A stretch of DNA of 36,349 nucleotides from Robiginitomaculum sp. (GTDB lineage: Bacteria; Pseudomonadota; Alphaproteobacteria; Caulobacterales; Maricaulaceae), in the NCBI GenBank assembly GCA_021776595.1, contig JAJFFP010000049.1, forward strand, positions 1 to 36,349. Direction: 5' to 3'. Both the position numbers and the translations under genes were made by a program. The notes under the pieces are model-generated. The model was given only the letters and a program-made list of their open reading frames with translations. It was not told the origin of the DNA and did no database searches. Below are positions 1 through 7,994 of this stretch, piece after piece (within the stretch, counting starts at the first letter, position 1; every line of letters starts with the position of its first letter).

Positions 1-472
1 AACAAGTGTAGAGAACAGCCTTTTTCTAACGGGGCAATCCCATTCAACACCACAGATAGCTGATGCCACGGTTTCCCTGACTGTAACCTCGCCGCCTTTT
101 TTGGATATTGTGGATTATGAGGCCGATAATTGGTTGCGGTGCTGGTTTTTGGACATTGAGCCTCAATCAGTAAAAATATCCAGACATCGAAATGTGGATG
201 ACTGGCAGGCGTTTATCGCATCAACCTTAAAAGAACTGGCAAGGATAACCATTCCAGGTGGGCATATAGCGTTTGAAGTTGGCGAGGTGCGCAATGGTTC
301 CGTTCGCCTTGAGGACCATGTTATCGCGGCGGCCTCAGGGCTGCCGCTGGAAACATTGGGCGTTATGATCAACCAGCAGGAGTTTACCAAAACCTCTAAT
401 TGCTGGGGTGTTTCCAACAATAAAAGCGGCACCAACAGCAACCGCATAGTCATGTTCAAGAGACAGATATGA
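1..472 (+). CDS. Site-specific DNA methyltransferase (N4-cytosine/N6-adenine type), C-terminal part, 5' end outside window
   Basis: The reading frame is open from base 2 to the TGA at 470-472 (156 visible residues), so the gene begins upstream of the window. The catalytic motif TSPPF lies at bases 86-100; the (T/S)PPY/F form is motif IV of amino-methyltransferases of the N6_N4_Mtase fold, with SPP more typical of N4-cytosine enzymes. A later GGHIAFEVGEV segment (about 259-291) resembles the AdoMet-binding FxGxG region, giving the order catalytic motif before AdoMet motif. Its TGA overlaps the ATG of the following nuclease gene (ATGA, 469-472), as expected of a co-transcribed restriction-modification pair. 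The TTG at 101 is not a plausible start because motif IV lies just before it. Target sequence and exact methylation type cannot be read from this fragment. Confidence 0.8.
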   Translation, partial: TSVENSLFLTGQSHSTPQIADATVSLTVTSPPFLDIVDYEADNWLRCWFLDIEPQSVKISRHRNVDDWQAFIASTLKELARITIPGGHIAFEVGEVRNGSVRLEDHVIAAASGLPLETLGVMINQQEFTKTSNCWGVSNNKSGTNSNRIVMFKRQI

Positions 473-1113
473 CCAGGGATGAGGCTCAAGATATTGAAGA
501 GGTGCTTGCACTATCCCGTCGTTCGATAAAAGGAATACCTTTCGGGAAAATTATTCATGACCTTTATGGCCATGAAGTCATTAAATTCGACCTGAAAGAT
601 CAGAACAACCAACGCATACTTGAAGTCATTAAAAAGGCCATGCAAGCGGTTTGCTGCACTGTGCAAGAGAAGCCGATTGAACGGTCTAGCCCCCAAGGAG
701 TTGGCAATGCTATGGAGCCATTTGTCATTAACGCCCTCATTGATCACGGCTTGGTGGCGAGGTCGCCACTCACACAATCGGGTAGAGGAAAGTCCACGGG
801 CTACCCTGATGTCAAGATCGCACTGGATGGTGTGCCAATTTATCTCGAAGTAAAAACCTATGCCGCAAAAAATCATGACACCACCCAGCGCTCGTTTTAT
901 TTATCGCCCTCTGATGATCCAAAAATCACTGATAATGCGGTTCATTTGCTGGTTGGTTTTGAAATCGTAAAAGAAGGCGATCTATTCCACCCCGTGGCAT
1001 TTGAAATTGTTGACCTTTATGGCCTTCCTTGCGATTGGAAGTCAGAATTTAACGCAGACAATAAGAGGCTTTATGAGGACAGCAGAACCTTGGTAAAGTT
1101 TTCTACAACCTAA
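469..1113 (+). CDS. Probable type II restriction endonuclease, PD-(D/E)xK fold
   Basis: This 214-residue protein has a plausible PD-(D/E)xK site: Pro113-Asp114, then Glu127-Val128-Lys129 (YPDVKIALDGVPIYLEVK), with Glu83 as a possible upstream acidic residue. I do not recognise a named enzyme. The call rests on this motif, a length usual for an orthodox type II enzyme, and translational coupling (ATGA) to the methyltransferase gene. It would cleave DNA at the site protected by the partner. The sequence looks more A/T-rich than the housekeeping genes to its right, which fits horizontal acquisition. Its stop TAA (1111-1113) overlaps the reverse-strand stop of mrp by 4 nt, so there is no spacer or terminator between them. 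A Mrr-like or DUF-type nuclease is a less likely alternative. Confidence 0.72.
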   Translation: MTRDEAQDIEEVLALSRRSIKGIPFGKIIHDLYGHEVIKFDLKDQNNQRILEVIKKAMQAVCCTVQEKPIERSSPQGVGNAMEPFVINALIDHGLVARSPLTQSGRGKSTGYPDVKIALDGVPIYLEVKTYAAKNHDTTQRSFYLSPSDDPKITDNAVHLLVGFEIVKEGDLFHPVAFEIVDLYGLPCDWKSEFNADNKRLYEDSRTLVKFSTT

Positions 1114-2192
1114 CCCACCTCTGCCATTACCTTATCTGCCAGATCGGCAAACAACTTGCCAAGCGGGCTGTCCGGGTCCGTGGCTGGCGGGGTGCCATTA
1201 TCGGAGGCCTCACGAAGGGTCGGGTCCAGTGGAATTTCGCCCAAAAATGGTACGTCCAGATCATCCGCCGTGCGTTTGGCGCCGCCTGCGCCGAAAATGT
1301 CTATGCGTTCGCCGGTGGCCGGGTGGATATAACCCGCCATGTTTTCCACCACGCCGAGTATGGGCACGTTTGCTTTTCGGAACATGTGCACACCCCGGCG
1401 CACATCGGCCAGCGCCACTTCCTGGGGCGTGGCGGCAATCACCGCGCCGGCAAGGTTGACGGTCTGCACCAGGGTTAGTTGCGCATCCCCGGTGCCAGGC
1501 GGCATATCAACAATAAGAACGTCCAGCTCGCCCCAATCGGTATCGGCAAACATTTGCTGCAAGGCACCAATAATCATTGGGCCGCGCCAGATCACTGCCT
1601 GGCCATCACCGACCATGAAACCCATGGACAGGGTTTTGACCCCGTGAGCTTCCAGCGGGATAATCTTTTCTTCCTTGCTCAACTTTGGTTTTTGTCCCTG
1701 CAAGCCAAGCAGGATCGGCGCGGAGGGGCCATAAATATCGGCATCCATTAAACCAACGCGTTTACCCTGTTTGGCCAGCGCCACAGCAAGATTGGCAGCA
1801 ATGGTGGATTTACCCACGCCGCCTTTACCCGATGCCACAGCAATAACCGCATCAACACCCGGCAGGTCCTTGGGCTTTGGCGGCGGCGGGACACCATGGC
1901 CGCCGATTTTGCCGCTTTTCTTTGGCGTTTCGGCGGGGGTGTCCGAATGCGCGGTTAGCACGGCGGTAACGGCGGTGATGCCCTTTATCTTGCGCACGGC
2001 TTTTTCAGCGCGATGGCGCACGTCCTCCATCGTCTCGGCCATTTCCCGGCTGGTCTGGATAGCAAAGCCTACGCGGCCATCCTTCACCGTCAGGCCCTGC
2101 ACCAATCCGGCATCCATAATATTTTTCTCACTTTGCGGGTCTTTAATTTTACCTAAAGCCGCACTTACGGTATGTATATTCGCAACTGTCAT
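1110..2192 (-). CDS. mrp: Mrp/ApbC-family P-loop ATPase (iron-sulfur carrier family)
   Basis: This 360-residue protein has an N-terminal MIP18/DUF59-like domain (about residues 4-80), a Pro-rich linker (about 100-112) and a ParA/MinD-type ATPase with deviant Walker A GKGGVGKST (122-130), the MDADIYGPSAP segment and VDMPPGTGDAQ. Family members carry Fe-S clusters for delivery to apo-enzymes, using a C-terminal CxxC that bridges a dimer. Here the equivalent stretch after VVENMAGYI reads HPATGERIDIFG, and the whole protein contains no cysteine. GGAG lies 7 nt before the ATG (2190-2192). It is divergent from hflK, with 80 nt between the starts. The family call is secure; the Fe-S carrier role is uncertain for this sequence. 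Confidence 0.93.
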   Translation of the reverse strand: MTVANIHTVSAALGKIKDPQSEKNIMDAGLVQGLTVKDGRVGFAIQTSREMAETMEDVRHRAEKAVRKIKGITAVTAVLTAHSDTPAETPKKSGKIGGHGVPPPPKPKDLPGVDAVIAVASGKGGVGKSTIAANLAVALAKQGKRVGLMDADIYGPSAPILLGLQGQKPKLSKEEKIIPLEAHGVKTLSMGFMVGDGQAVIWRGPMIIGALQQMFADTDWGELDVLIVDMPPGTGDAQLTLVQTVNLAGAVIAATPQEVALADVRRGVHMFRKANVPILGVVENMAGYIHPATGERIDIFGAGGAKRTADDLDVPFLGEIPLDPTLREASDNGTPPATDPDSPLGKLFADLADKVMAEVG

Positions 2193-2272
2193 GCGCTTAC
2201 TCCTTGATTGGTGCGTGTGTTCAGGTCACATATCGGCCAGACGTTGGCACGATACAAGAAGAAAGGCGAAAT

Positions 2273-3445
2273 ATGCCCTGGAATGATCAGTCAAATGGCA
2301 ATGGTAATGGCTCTGATGGCCGTAATCGCAGCCAAAGGCCCGGCGATAATGGCAAAAGCCCATGGGGCAATGGACCGCAGGGTGGTGGAGAACCTCCCGA
2401 AGTTGATGTTGATGAATTGGTGCGCAATCTGCAAAAACGCCTGGGCGGTATTTTCGGCGGTGGCAGTGGCGGCGGCAAGGGCGCCGGTCGCGGTGGCAAG
2501 GGCCTGGGTGGTCTAGGCCTTGGGGTAATTGTTGTCGCCCTGATCGGGGTATGGTTTTTCACACCGGGTTCTGGCTGGTATGTGGTCAACGCGGAAGAGC
2601 AGGGCGTTATCCTGCGCTTTGGCGCTTATAATCGCACGGAGCTTCCGGGCTTTCACTGGAAACTACCCGTGCCCTTTGAAAAGGCACTAAAGCCAAAGGT
2701 CGCCCGCGTGCATCAGGAAAATATCGGCTTTCGCGTTTCAGGTCGTAATGTTGCTTCCAATATTCCCCATGAGAGCCTGATGCTGACCGGCGATGAAAAC
2801 ATCGTTGATATCAATTTCTCGGTGATCTGGCAGATCAATAACGCCCGTGACTTTCTTTTTAATCTGGATGACCCGGTCGGGGCCGTAAAAGCCGTTTCCG
2901 AAAGCGCCATGCGCGAAGTCGTTGGTAAAAATGATTTACAGCCGATCATTACGCGTGGTCGTTTGATTGTGGAAAACTCGGCCCGTGATCTGATCCAGAC
3001 GGCGCTTGATGAATATGGTGCCGGTGTAGTGATTACGCAGGTGCAATTACAAAAAGCAGATCCACCATCACGGGTGCTGGAGGCCTTTCGCGATGTGGTC
3101 AATGCCGGACAGGATGCTGAGACCAAGGTTAATCAGGCAACCGCCTATGCCAATGATGTGGTGCCAAAAGCGCGCGGCGATGCGGCCAAACTGGAACAGG
3201 AAGCCATTGGCTATCGCGATTCGGTCATTGCCGAGGCCACGGGGGAGGCCGAACGCTTTAACCTGATCCATGGTGAATACAAAAAGGCGCCGCAAGTGAC
3301 CCGTCAGCGCATGTATCTGGAAACCATGGAGCGGGTATTGCGCGGCACGGACAAGATCATACTTGATAAAAAAGCCGGTAATCAGGTGGTGCCTTATCTG
3401 CCACTGAACACCAAAAAATTACAAAACCCACAGGGAGGCCGCTAA
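2273..3445 (+). CDS. hflK: HflK, SPFH/prohibitin-family subunit of the FtsH-modulating HflKC complex
   Basis: The 390-residue protein has a long Gly/Asn-rich N-terminus, a short amphipathic stretch (about 45-58), one membrane segment (about 82-97) and an SPFH domain followed by an Ala/Glu-rich helical region. HflK and HflC form a large periplasmic assembly around FtsH that modulates proteolysis of membrane proteins. I chose ATG 2273 because GAAAGG lies 6 nt upstream (2261-2266) and the protein then begins MPWNDQ, typical of alphaproteobacterial HflK. An in-frame extension to 2204 has no support and would take up most of the divergent promoter region shared with mrp. Its TAA overlaps the ATG of hflC by 1 nt. 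Confidence 0.95.
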   Translation: MPWNDQSNGNGNGSDGRNRSQRPGDNGKSPWGNGPQGGGEPPEVDVDELVRNLQKRLGGIFGGGSGGGKGAGRGGKGLGGLGLGVIVVALIGVWFFTPGSGWYVVNAEEQGVILRFGAYNRTELPGFHWKLPVPFEKALKPKVARVHQENIGFRVSGRNVASNIPHESLMLTGDENIVDINFSVIWQINNARDFLFNLDDPVGAVKAVSESAMREVVGKNDLQPIITRGRLIVENSARDLIQTALDEYGAGVVITQVQLQKADPPSRVLEAFRDVVNAGQDAETKVNQATAYANDVVPKARGDAAKLEQEAIGYRDSVIAEATGEAERFNLIHGEYKKAPQVTRQRMYLETMERVLRGTDKIILDKKAGNQVVPYLPLNTKKLQNPQGGR

Positions 3446-4335
3446 TGGGACGTCTGGTCAGCATATTATTTATACTGGTGGCAGTCTTGGGTGTGGTCTT
3501 TGCCAGCACCATGCTGTTTACCGTGGATCAACGCGAACAGGCTCTGGTCCTGCGCTTTGGCGAACCGGTCGGGGTTGTTAATCCCTGGAATGAACAAGAA
3601 GATCCGGGCCTGCATATGAAAACCTTCCCCTGGGAAGATGTGGTCAAGTTTGACCGCCGTAATCTGATGCTGGACATTCCACCGCAGGAAATCACAGCCT
3701 CCGATCAGGAACGTTTGATTGTGGATGCTTTTGCCCGTTATCGTATTTCTGATCCCTTGCAGTTCTTCAAGGCGGTTAGAGACGTGCGCGGGGCCACCAC
3801 ACGTATGGCGCCGTTTATGGAAGGCAGCCTGCGCCGGGTTTTGGGCGGAGTGAAATCCAACGATATTGTTTCTGGCCACCGGGCAGAACTGATGATTGCC
3901 ATTCGTGATGCGGTCAATGCACAGGCGCGCGAATCCAACCTTGGGGTTGAGATTATGGATGTGAAAATCCGCCGTGCCGACCTGCCGGAACAAAATGCCG
4001 AGAAGGTGTATTCGCGTATGCAGTCCGAGCGCCAGCAGGCGGCGTCGCAAATCCGTGCCGAGGGTGAGGAGCGCGCGCGCACCATTCGCGCCGAAGCGGC
4101 ACGGACCGTGCGGGTGACCATTGCCAAGGCAAGGGAGAAATCTTCGATCCTGCGCGGTGCCGGTGATGCCAAGCGGAATGACATTTATGCATCCGCCTAT
4201 AGCAAAGACCCGGAGTTTTTTGCCTTTTATCGCTCGATGGAAGCCTATGAAAAGGCTTTGGTGGATGGCAAAACCTCTATGGTCTTGTCTCCGGATAGCG
4301 ACTTTTTTGGCTATTTTGATACGCAGAAGAAATAG
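3445..4335 (+). CDS. hflC: HflC, SPFH/prohibitin-family partner of HflK
   Basis: The 296-residue protein starts with a single N-terminal membrane segment (about 4-22), followed by the SPFH domain (VDQREQALVLRFGEPVG onward) and a charged helix rich in Arg, Glu and Ala (about 190-240), the usual HflC layout and length. It pairs with HflK to regulate FtsH. The ATG shares one base with the hflK stop, and a GGGAGG (3432-3437) at the hflK end serves as its ribosome site. The degP-like gene follows 6 nt downstream, so the three genes form one quality-control operon, the common alphaproteobacterial arrangement. Confidence 0.95.
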   Translation: MGRLVSILFILVAVLGVVFASTMLFTVDQREQALVLRFGEPVGVVNPWNEQEDPGLHMKTFPWEDVVKFDRRNLMLDIPPQEITASDQERLIVDAFARYRISDPLQFFKAVRDVRGATTRMAPFMEGSLRRVLGGVKSNDIVSGHRAELMIAIRDAVNAQARESNLGVEIMDVKIRRADLPEQNAEKVYSRMQSERQQAASQIRAEGEERARTIRAEAARTVRVTIAKAREKSSILRGAGDAKRNDIYASAYSKDPEFFAFYRSMEAYEKALVDGKTSMVLSPDSDFFGYFDTQKK

Positions 4336-4341
4336 GCACGA

Positions 4342-5733
4342 ATGATAAACTTGCGTAGCGTTTTATGGGCTCTGGCCGGGTTGGCACTATTGCTGGCCCC
4401 GCCGGCCTTTTCACATCCGGCCCCTGACGGATTTGCCAAGCTGGCGGCGCGTTTGTCTCCGGCGGTGGTGAATATATCCACCAGCCTGAAAGTGGATGGG
4501 GAATTACCGCTTTTCCCCAAAGGCTCGCCGCTGGAACGGTTTAACGACACCTTTGGGCAAGGCCAGCCGCGCACGGAAAACTCTTTGGGTTCGGGCTTTG
4601 TCATCGACCCCAAAGGCATCATTGTCACCAATGATCATGTGATTAAAGGCGCTGATGAAATCGAAGTTACGTTTCCTGATGGCACGACTTTGCGGGCACA
4701 AGTGGTTGGCCGTGATGCGGCCACTGATCTGGCGGTTTTGCGGGTAAGCCCTGACGGGGATTTACCGGCCGTTCCGCTGGGGGATTCCGATACCGCCCTG
4801 AGTGGCGACTGGGTACTGGCCATTGGCAATCCCTTTGGCCTTGGCGGGTCGTTATCAGCGGGGATTATCTCGGCGCGCAACCGGGATATTCAGTCCGGTC
4901 GCTATGATGATTTTATCCAGACCGATGCGGCCATAAACAAGGGGAATTCGGGCGGGCCATTGTTCAATATGGATGGCGAAGTGATTGGCGTAAATTCTGC
5001 GATATTATCCCCCTCCGGCGGGTCCGTGGGGATCGGCTTTTCCATACCTTCCAATCTGGTTAGCCATGTGGTGGAACAATTACTGGAATATGGTGAGGCG
5101 CGCCGTGGCTGGCTTGGGGTTTCTGTGCAATCGGTCAGCCGTGAAGTGGCACAATCCTTTGGTCTGGAAAAACCAAGGGGGGCCATTGTGCTTAGCATTA
5201 CTGCCGGTGGCCCGGCGCAAAAGGCCGGGCTGGAGGTTGGCGATCTGATCACCCAATTTGGTGATGAAGCGATCACGGACTCGCGGGCGCTGACGCGCAT
5301 CGCCGCCGATAGTGAAATCGGCAAGACGGTAAAAGTGCATTACATTCGCGGAAAAAAACCATCGGTGACGAACGTGATTGTTGGCCGTTTGCAAGAAGAT
5401 GCAAAACCAGCAATAAAAATTGAAGGTCCTGTAAAAAAGACCAAAGGACAGGTGCTGGGTATGAGCCTTGCTGTTCTGGATAACACCTTGCGTCGACGTT
5501 ATAATATTCGCTCGGACATTTCGGGGCTGGTCGTTATTGATGTTGCAAAAGGCAGTGATGCTTTGAGCAAAATCCGGGTCGGCGATGTGATCGAGGAAGT
5601 CGGTTGGCAAAAGGTGGAAACCGTTGAAGCGGCGGAAGCGCGGATCCGCGATTTACAAAAAACCGGTAAAGGTCCGGTGGCGCTGTTGATTAACCGTCAT
5701 GGGGAATTGCTGCCCAGGGCGCTAAAATTCTGA
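4342..5733 (+). CDS. degP: Periplasmic Do/DegP-family (HtrA) serine endoprotease
   Basis: This 463-residue protein has a Sec signal peptide (Arg5, hydrophobic core 7-20, likely cleavage near AFS-H at 24/25). A chymotrypsin-fold domain carries the triad His99 (TNDHVI), Asp129 (AATDLAVL) and Ser203 (GNSGGPLFN). Two PDZ domains follow (about 245-340 and 370-460), the first beginning at RRGWLGVSVQ. Do-family enzymes degrade or refold misfolded envelope proteins and assemble as cages through their PDZ domains. It sits 6 nt after hflC, linking periplasmic and membrane protein quality control. DegP, DegQ and MucD cannot be told apart from sequence alone. The C-terminus is shorter at PDZ2 than in E. 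coli DegP, as is usual in this class. Confidence 0.93.
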   Translation: MINLRSVLWALAGLALLLAPPAFSHPAPDGFAKLAARLSPAVVNISTSLKVDGELPLFPKGSPLERFNDTFGQGQPRTENSLGSGFVIDPKGIIVTNDHVIKGADEIEVTFPDGTTLRAQVVGRDAATDLAVLRVSPDGDLPAVPLGDSDTALSGDWVLAIGNPFGLGGSLSAGIISARNRDIQSGRYDDFIQTDAAINKGNSGGPLFNMDGEVIGVNSAILSPSGGSVGIGFSIPSNLVSHVVEQLLEYGEARRGWLGVSVQSVSREVAQSFGLEKPRGAIVLSITAGGPAQKAGLEVGDLITQFGDEAITDSRALTRIAADSEIGKTVKVHYIRGKKPSVTNVIVGRLQEDAKPAIKIEGPVKKTKGQVLGMSLAVLDNTLRRRYNIRSDISGLVVIDVAKGSDALSKIRVGDVIEEVGWQKVETVEAAEARIRDLQKTGKGPVALLINRHGELLPRALKF

Positions 5734-5749
5734 ATACCGGCTGAAACCC

Positions 5750-7036
5750 TTACCAGTTTTCCCGCCTGGCGGTGACTTTGCCATAATCAATCAGACATTT
5801 CATATAGCGTGGGTGAAACTGGATCGGGTTTTCCAGCACCTTGTCCTCAATGCGCCACTCTGCGCAGGTTTTATTCTGGCCATCTAAGGCAAAGCGATGG
5901 TCGCCAACGCCGGCATCAATTTTGACCGAACGGAACTGATAACCGGCAACTTCGCTTTCTTCGTGAATTTTATATTCGGAAAAATTATACACCTGATCGC
6001 TTAGAATATCGACTACGCGGGCTATCAGTGACAGCAAGCTCCACTCTTTATGCCCGCCATTTAACCCGCCCGTGGGCGCTGTCGCCGTGCATAATGCTGA
6101 GTCGGATTTGCCGCATTTTGGCTTGATAAGCTGATCACCATTGATAATCAGATAGACTTGGCGGGTATCCATGTCCGGCTTTGCACTTCTGGCCATTTCA
6201 TCATGATATTTCTGCATCGCCTGGCCAACGCGGTCGCTGAACATGCCAAAACGCGCACCACCATCAATATACATGCGGTTATCGATAAAAATTGGCAAGG
6301 CGGCCAGGGGAACGGACGAGGAAGCGGCGACGGCATCAATCATACAATCAGTGATAAAGGCGCGTTTGGCGTCTGTTCTGGCATCCATAGCGCGCCGTGC
6401 CATTTGTGTCATGTCAAAGGCAACGGCATGGCCGGTATCCACATCTACGGCGGCGATATAGAGCTTCCGTTTAAGTCTTTCCCGGTCAGCAATTTTATTG
6501 ATCAGGTCATATTTGTTGATGATCCGTCCGACCTCCAGGCGAAACGGGTCAAGATCGGCTAGTGCACCCTTTTTCAAGGTGGTCAGGTAATCACTGATAC
6601 TCAGCTTGCCGTTTTCCTGCTTGACATAGGTGTTCAGCACTTTGTTCTCACCCGTGATTGAATAACCATCCACAGCGGCCTGCGGGGTGTTGGTAAAGGC
6701 AGCCAGGCTGAGCAGAGCGCCCGTGCTGACCCCGGTGACAACGGAAAATTCTGGCAGGCCAGCGCCGTTATTATCGGCCCATTGAGAGATAAACCCCGCC
6801 CCGAAAGCGCCGTGTTGTCCACCACCAGACAGATAGAGAACCGGGCCCTTATTCTCCTCCATCGCGGTCATCAGGTCGTCATTTATGCGTTGCGGGCTGT
6901 GCTGCAGGGTCAGCTCATATTTTGGAATATTGCAAAAGGCATGATTAGCGGTTACTGGCGGCGTGATTTTGTAATTACTGCATCCGGCCAGCATGGCGAC
7001 CAGGATCAGTAAAACCAGTATTCTCAGTGCAGGCAT
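5750..7036 (-). CDS. Patatin-like phospholipase, predicted lipoprotein
   Basis: Starting at ATG 7036 gives 428 residues beginning MPALRILVLLILVAMLAGCS, a lipoprotein signal peptide with lipobox LAGC and lipidated Cys19. The patatin core is complete: oxyanion loop GGGQHGAFGAGF (about 71-82), nucleophile Ser104 in GVSTG, and Asp258 in DGG. The catalytic Ser-Asp dyad hydrolyses acyl esters of phospholipids or related lipids. The frame stays open for 34 codons upstream (to 7138) but that would bury the signal peptide and overlap serB, so it is rejected; a GGATAGG lies upstream of 7036. It lies 82 nt downstream of serB on the same strand and converges with degP across 16 nt. Substrate and the membrane leaflet it faces are unknown. 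Confidence 0.87.
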   Translation of the reverse strand: MPALRILVLLILVAMLAGCSNYKITPPVTANHAFCNIPKYELTLQHSPQRINDDLMTAMEENKGPVLYLSGGGQHGAFGAGFISQWADNNGAGLPEFSVVTGVSTGALLSLAAFTNTPQAAVDGYSITGENKVLNTYVKQENGKLSISDYLTTLKKGALADLDPFRLEVGRIINKYDLINKIADRERLKRKLYIAAVDVDTGHAVAFDMTQMARRAMDARTDAKRAFITDCMIDAVAASSSVPLAALPIFIDNRMYIDGGARFGMFSDRVGQAMQKYHDEMARSAKPDMDTRQVYLIINGDQLIKPKCGKSDSALCTATAPTGGLNGGHKEWSLLSLIARVVDILSDQVYNFSEYKIHEESEVAGYQFRSVKIDAGVGDHRFALDGQNKTCAEWRIEDKVLENPIQFHPRYMKCLIDYGKVTARRENW

Positions 7037-7118
7037 GACGAGGCCTATCCTTATAAACGCCCATAGGTTGTAAACAAAAATGGTCTGAGAGTCGAGCGGT
7101 AACAGGTTATTGGCAAGT

Positions 7119-7994
7119 TTATCGTCTGGTGCCGACAAATTCCTTGCGGCGAAAACCCTGGAAAAAGAGGGCCGTTGTCAGGTCCGTATGACGAATTTGC
7201 GCATTGGCCGCTTCGGCAAGAACCGGTTTTGCCTTATAGGCAAGACCCAGTCCCGCCGCTTTGATCATATCCAGATCATTGGCCCCATCGCCTATAGCCA
7301 GAACCTGTTCGGGGGTAATGTCCTGAATTTTACAATATTCATGCAGGGCTTCGGCCTTGGCCTGGCGGTCCACAATAGGTTGGGCCACTTCTCCGGTCAG
7401 AATGTCGTCCTTGTGCAAGATTTCATTGGCCTTGTTGTGTTCAAAATTAGCCAGTTGCGCCACCCGGCTGGTAAAAAAACTGAACCCACCGGAAACCAGT
7501 GCGGTGGTGGCCCCTTTGGCGCGCATGGTGCGGGTCAGCACCCGCACACCCCTGTTCAGGTTAATACGTTCCTCAAAACATTCCTGTAATAATGAAACCG
7601 GCTTGCCTTTGAGCATGTGAACACGTTTTATAAGGGCATCTGCGAAATCCAGCTCACCGGCCATCGTTGCGGCAGTAATGGTGCGCACTTCTTCGCCAAA
7701 GCCGGCCAGGTCGGCCAGTTCGTCAAGACATTCTTCTCCAATAATGGTGCTGTCCATATCGCAAACAAGAAGCCGGATACGAAGGGCGCTTTCATCACGC
7801 AGGCACCAATCCACCTCCAGATCGGTAAAGGCCTCGGCCAATGGTTCGCGCTCGGCAAGTCCGCGCATGGTCAGCGCTTCACCCGGAGAAAGACTTGCCA
7901 TATGCTTTAAGCCCAGTGCTTCGGCACGTGATCGTGCCTCCGGTAAAGCCGGATCATCAGGGCGGGAAACCAGAATAAGGGTTGTGTCAGTCAT
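7119..7994 (-). CDS. serB: Phosphoserine phosphatase SerB (HAD superfamily)
   Basis: The 291-residue protein hydrolyses O-phosphoserine in the last step of serine synthesis. HAD motif I is VCDMDSTII with nucleophile Asp79 and Asp81; motif II lies in TALVSGGFSFFT; the motif III/IV Lys and acidic pair are in ...QAKAEALHEY and IGDGANDLDMI. An N-terminal region of about 70 residues precedes the core, as in other SerB proteins with an ACT-like or degenerate regulatory domain. The start codon (7992-7994) shares two bases with the divergent miaA start, and TGAGAG lies just upstream of it on the minus strand. The patatin gene follows. Confidence 0.94.
   Translation of the reverse strand: MTDTTLILVSRPDDPALPEARSRAEALGLKHMASLSPGEALTMRGLAEREPLAEAFTDLEVDWCLRDESALRIRLLVCDMDSTIIGEECLDELADLAGFGEEVRTITAATMAGELDFADALIKRVHMLKGKPVSLLQECFEERINLNRGVRVLTRTMRAKGATTALVSGGFSFFTSRVAQLANFEHNKANEILHKDDILTGEVAQPIVDRQAKAEALHEYCKIQDITPEQVLAIGDGANDLDMIKAAGLGLAYKAKPVLAEAANAQIRHTDLTTALFFQGFRRKEFVGTRR

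Noticed and set aside
2193-2272. Heat-shock-type promoter for hflK
   Set aside because: A TTGATT is present at 2214-2219 but no matching -10 or sigma32-like element lies at a suitable distance.
7037-7138. N-terminal extension of the patatin gene
   Set aside because: It would bury a clear lipoprotein signal peptide and overlap the serB end.
7678-7992. In-frame upstream extension of miaA
   Set aside because: It is antisense to serB, Arg/Ser-rich, and places the P-loop over 100 residues from the N-terminus, unlike any MiaA.
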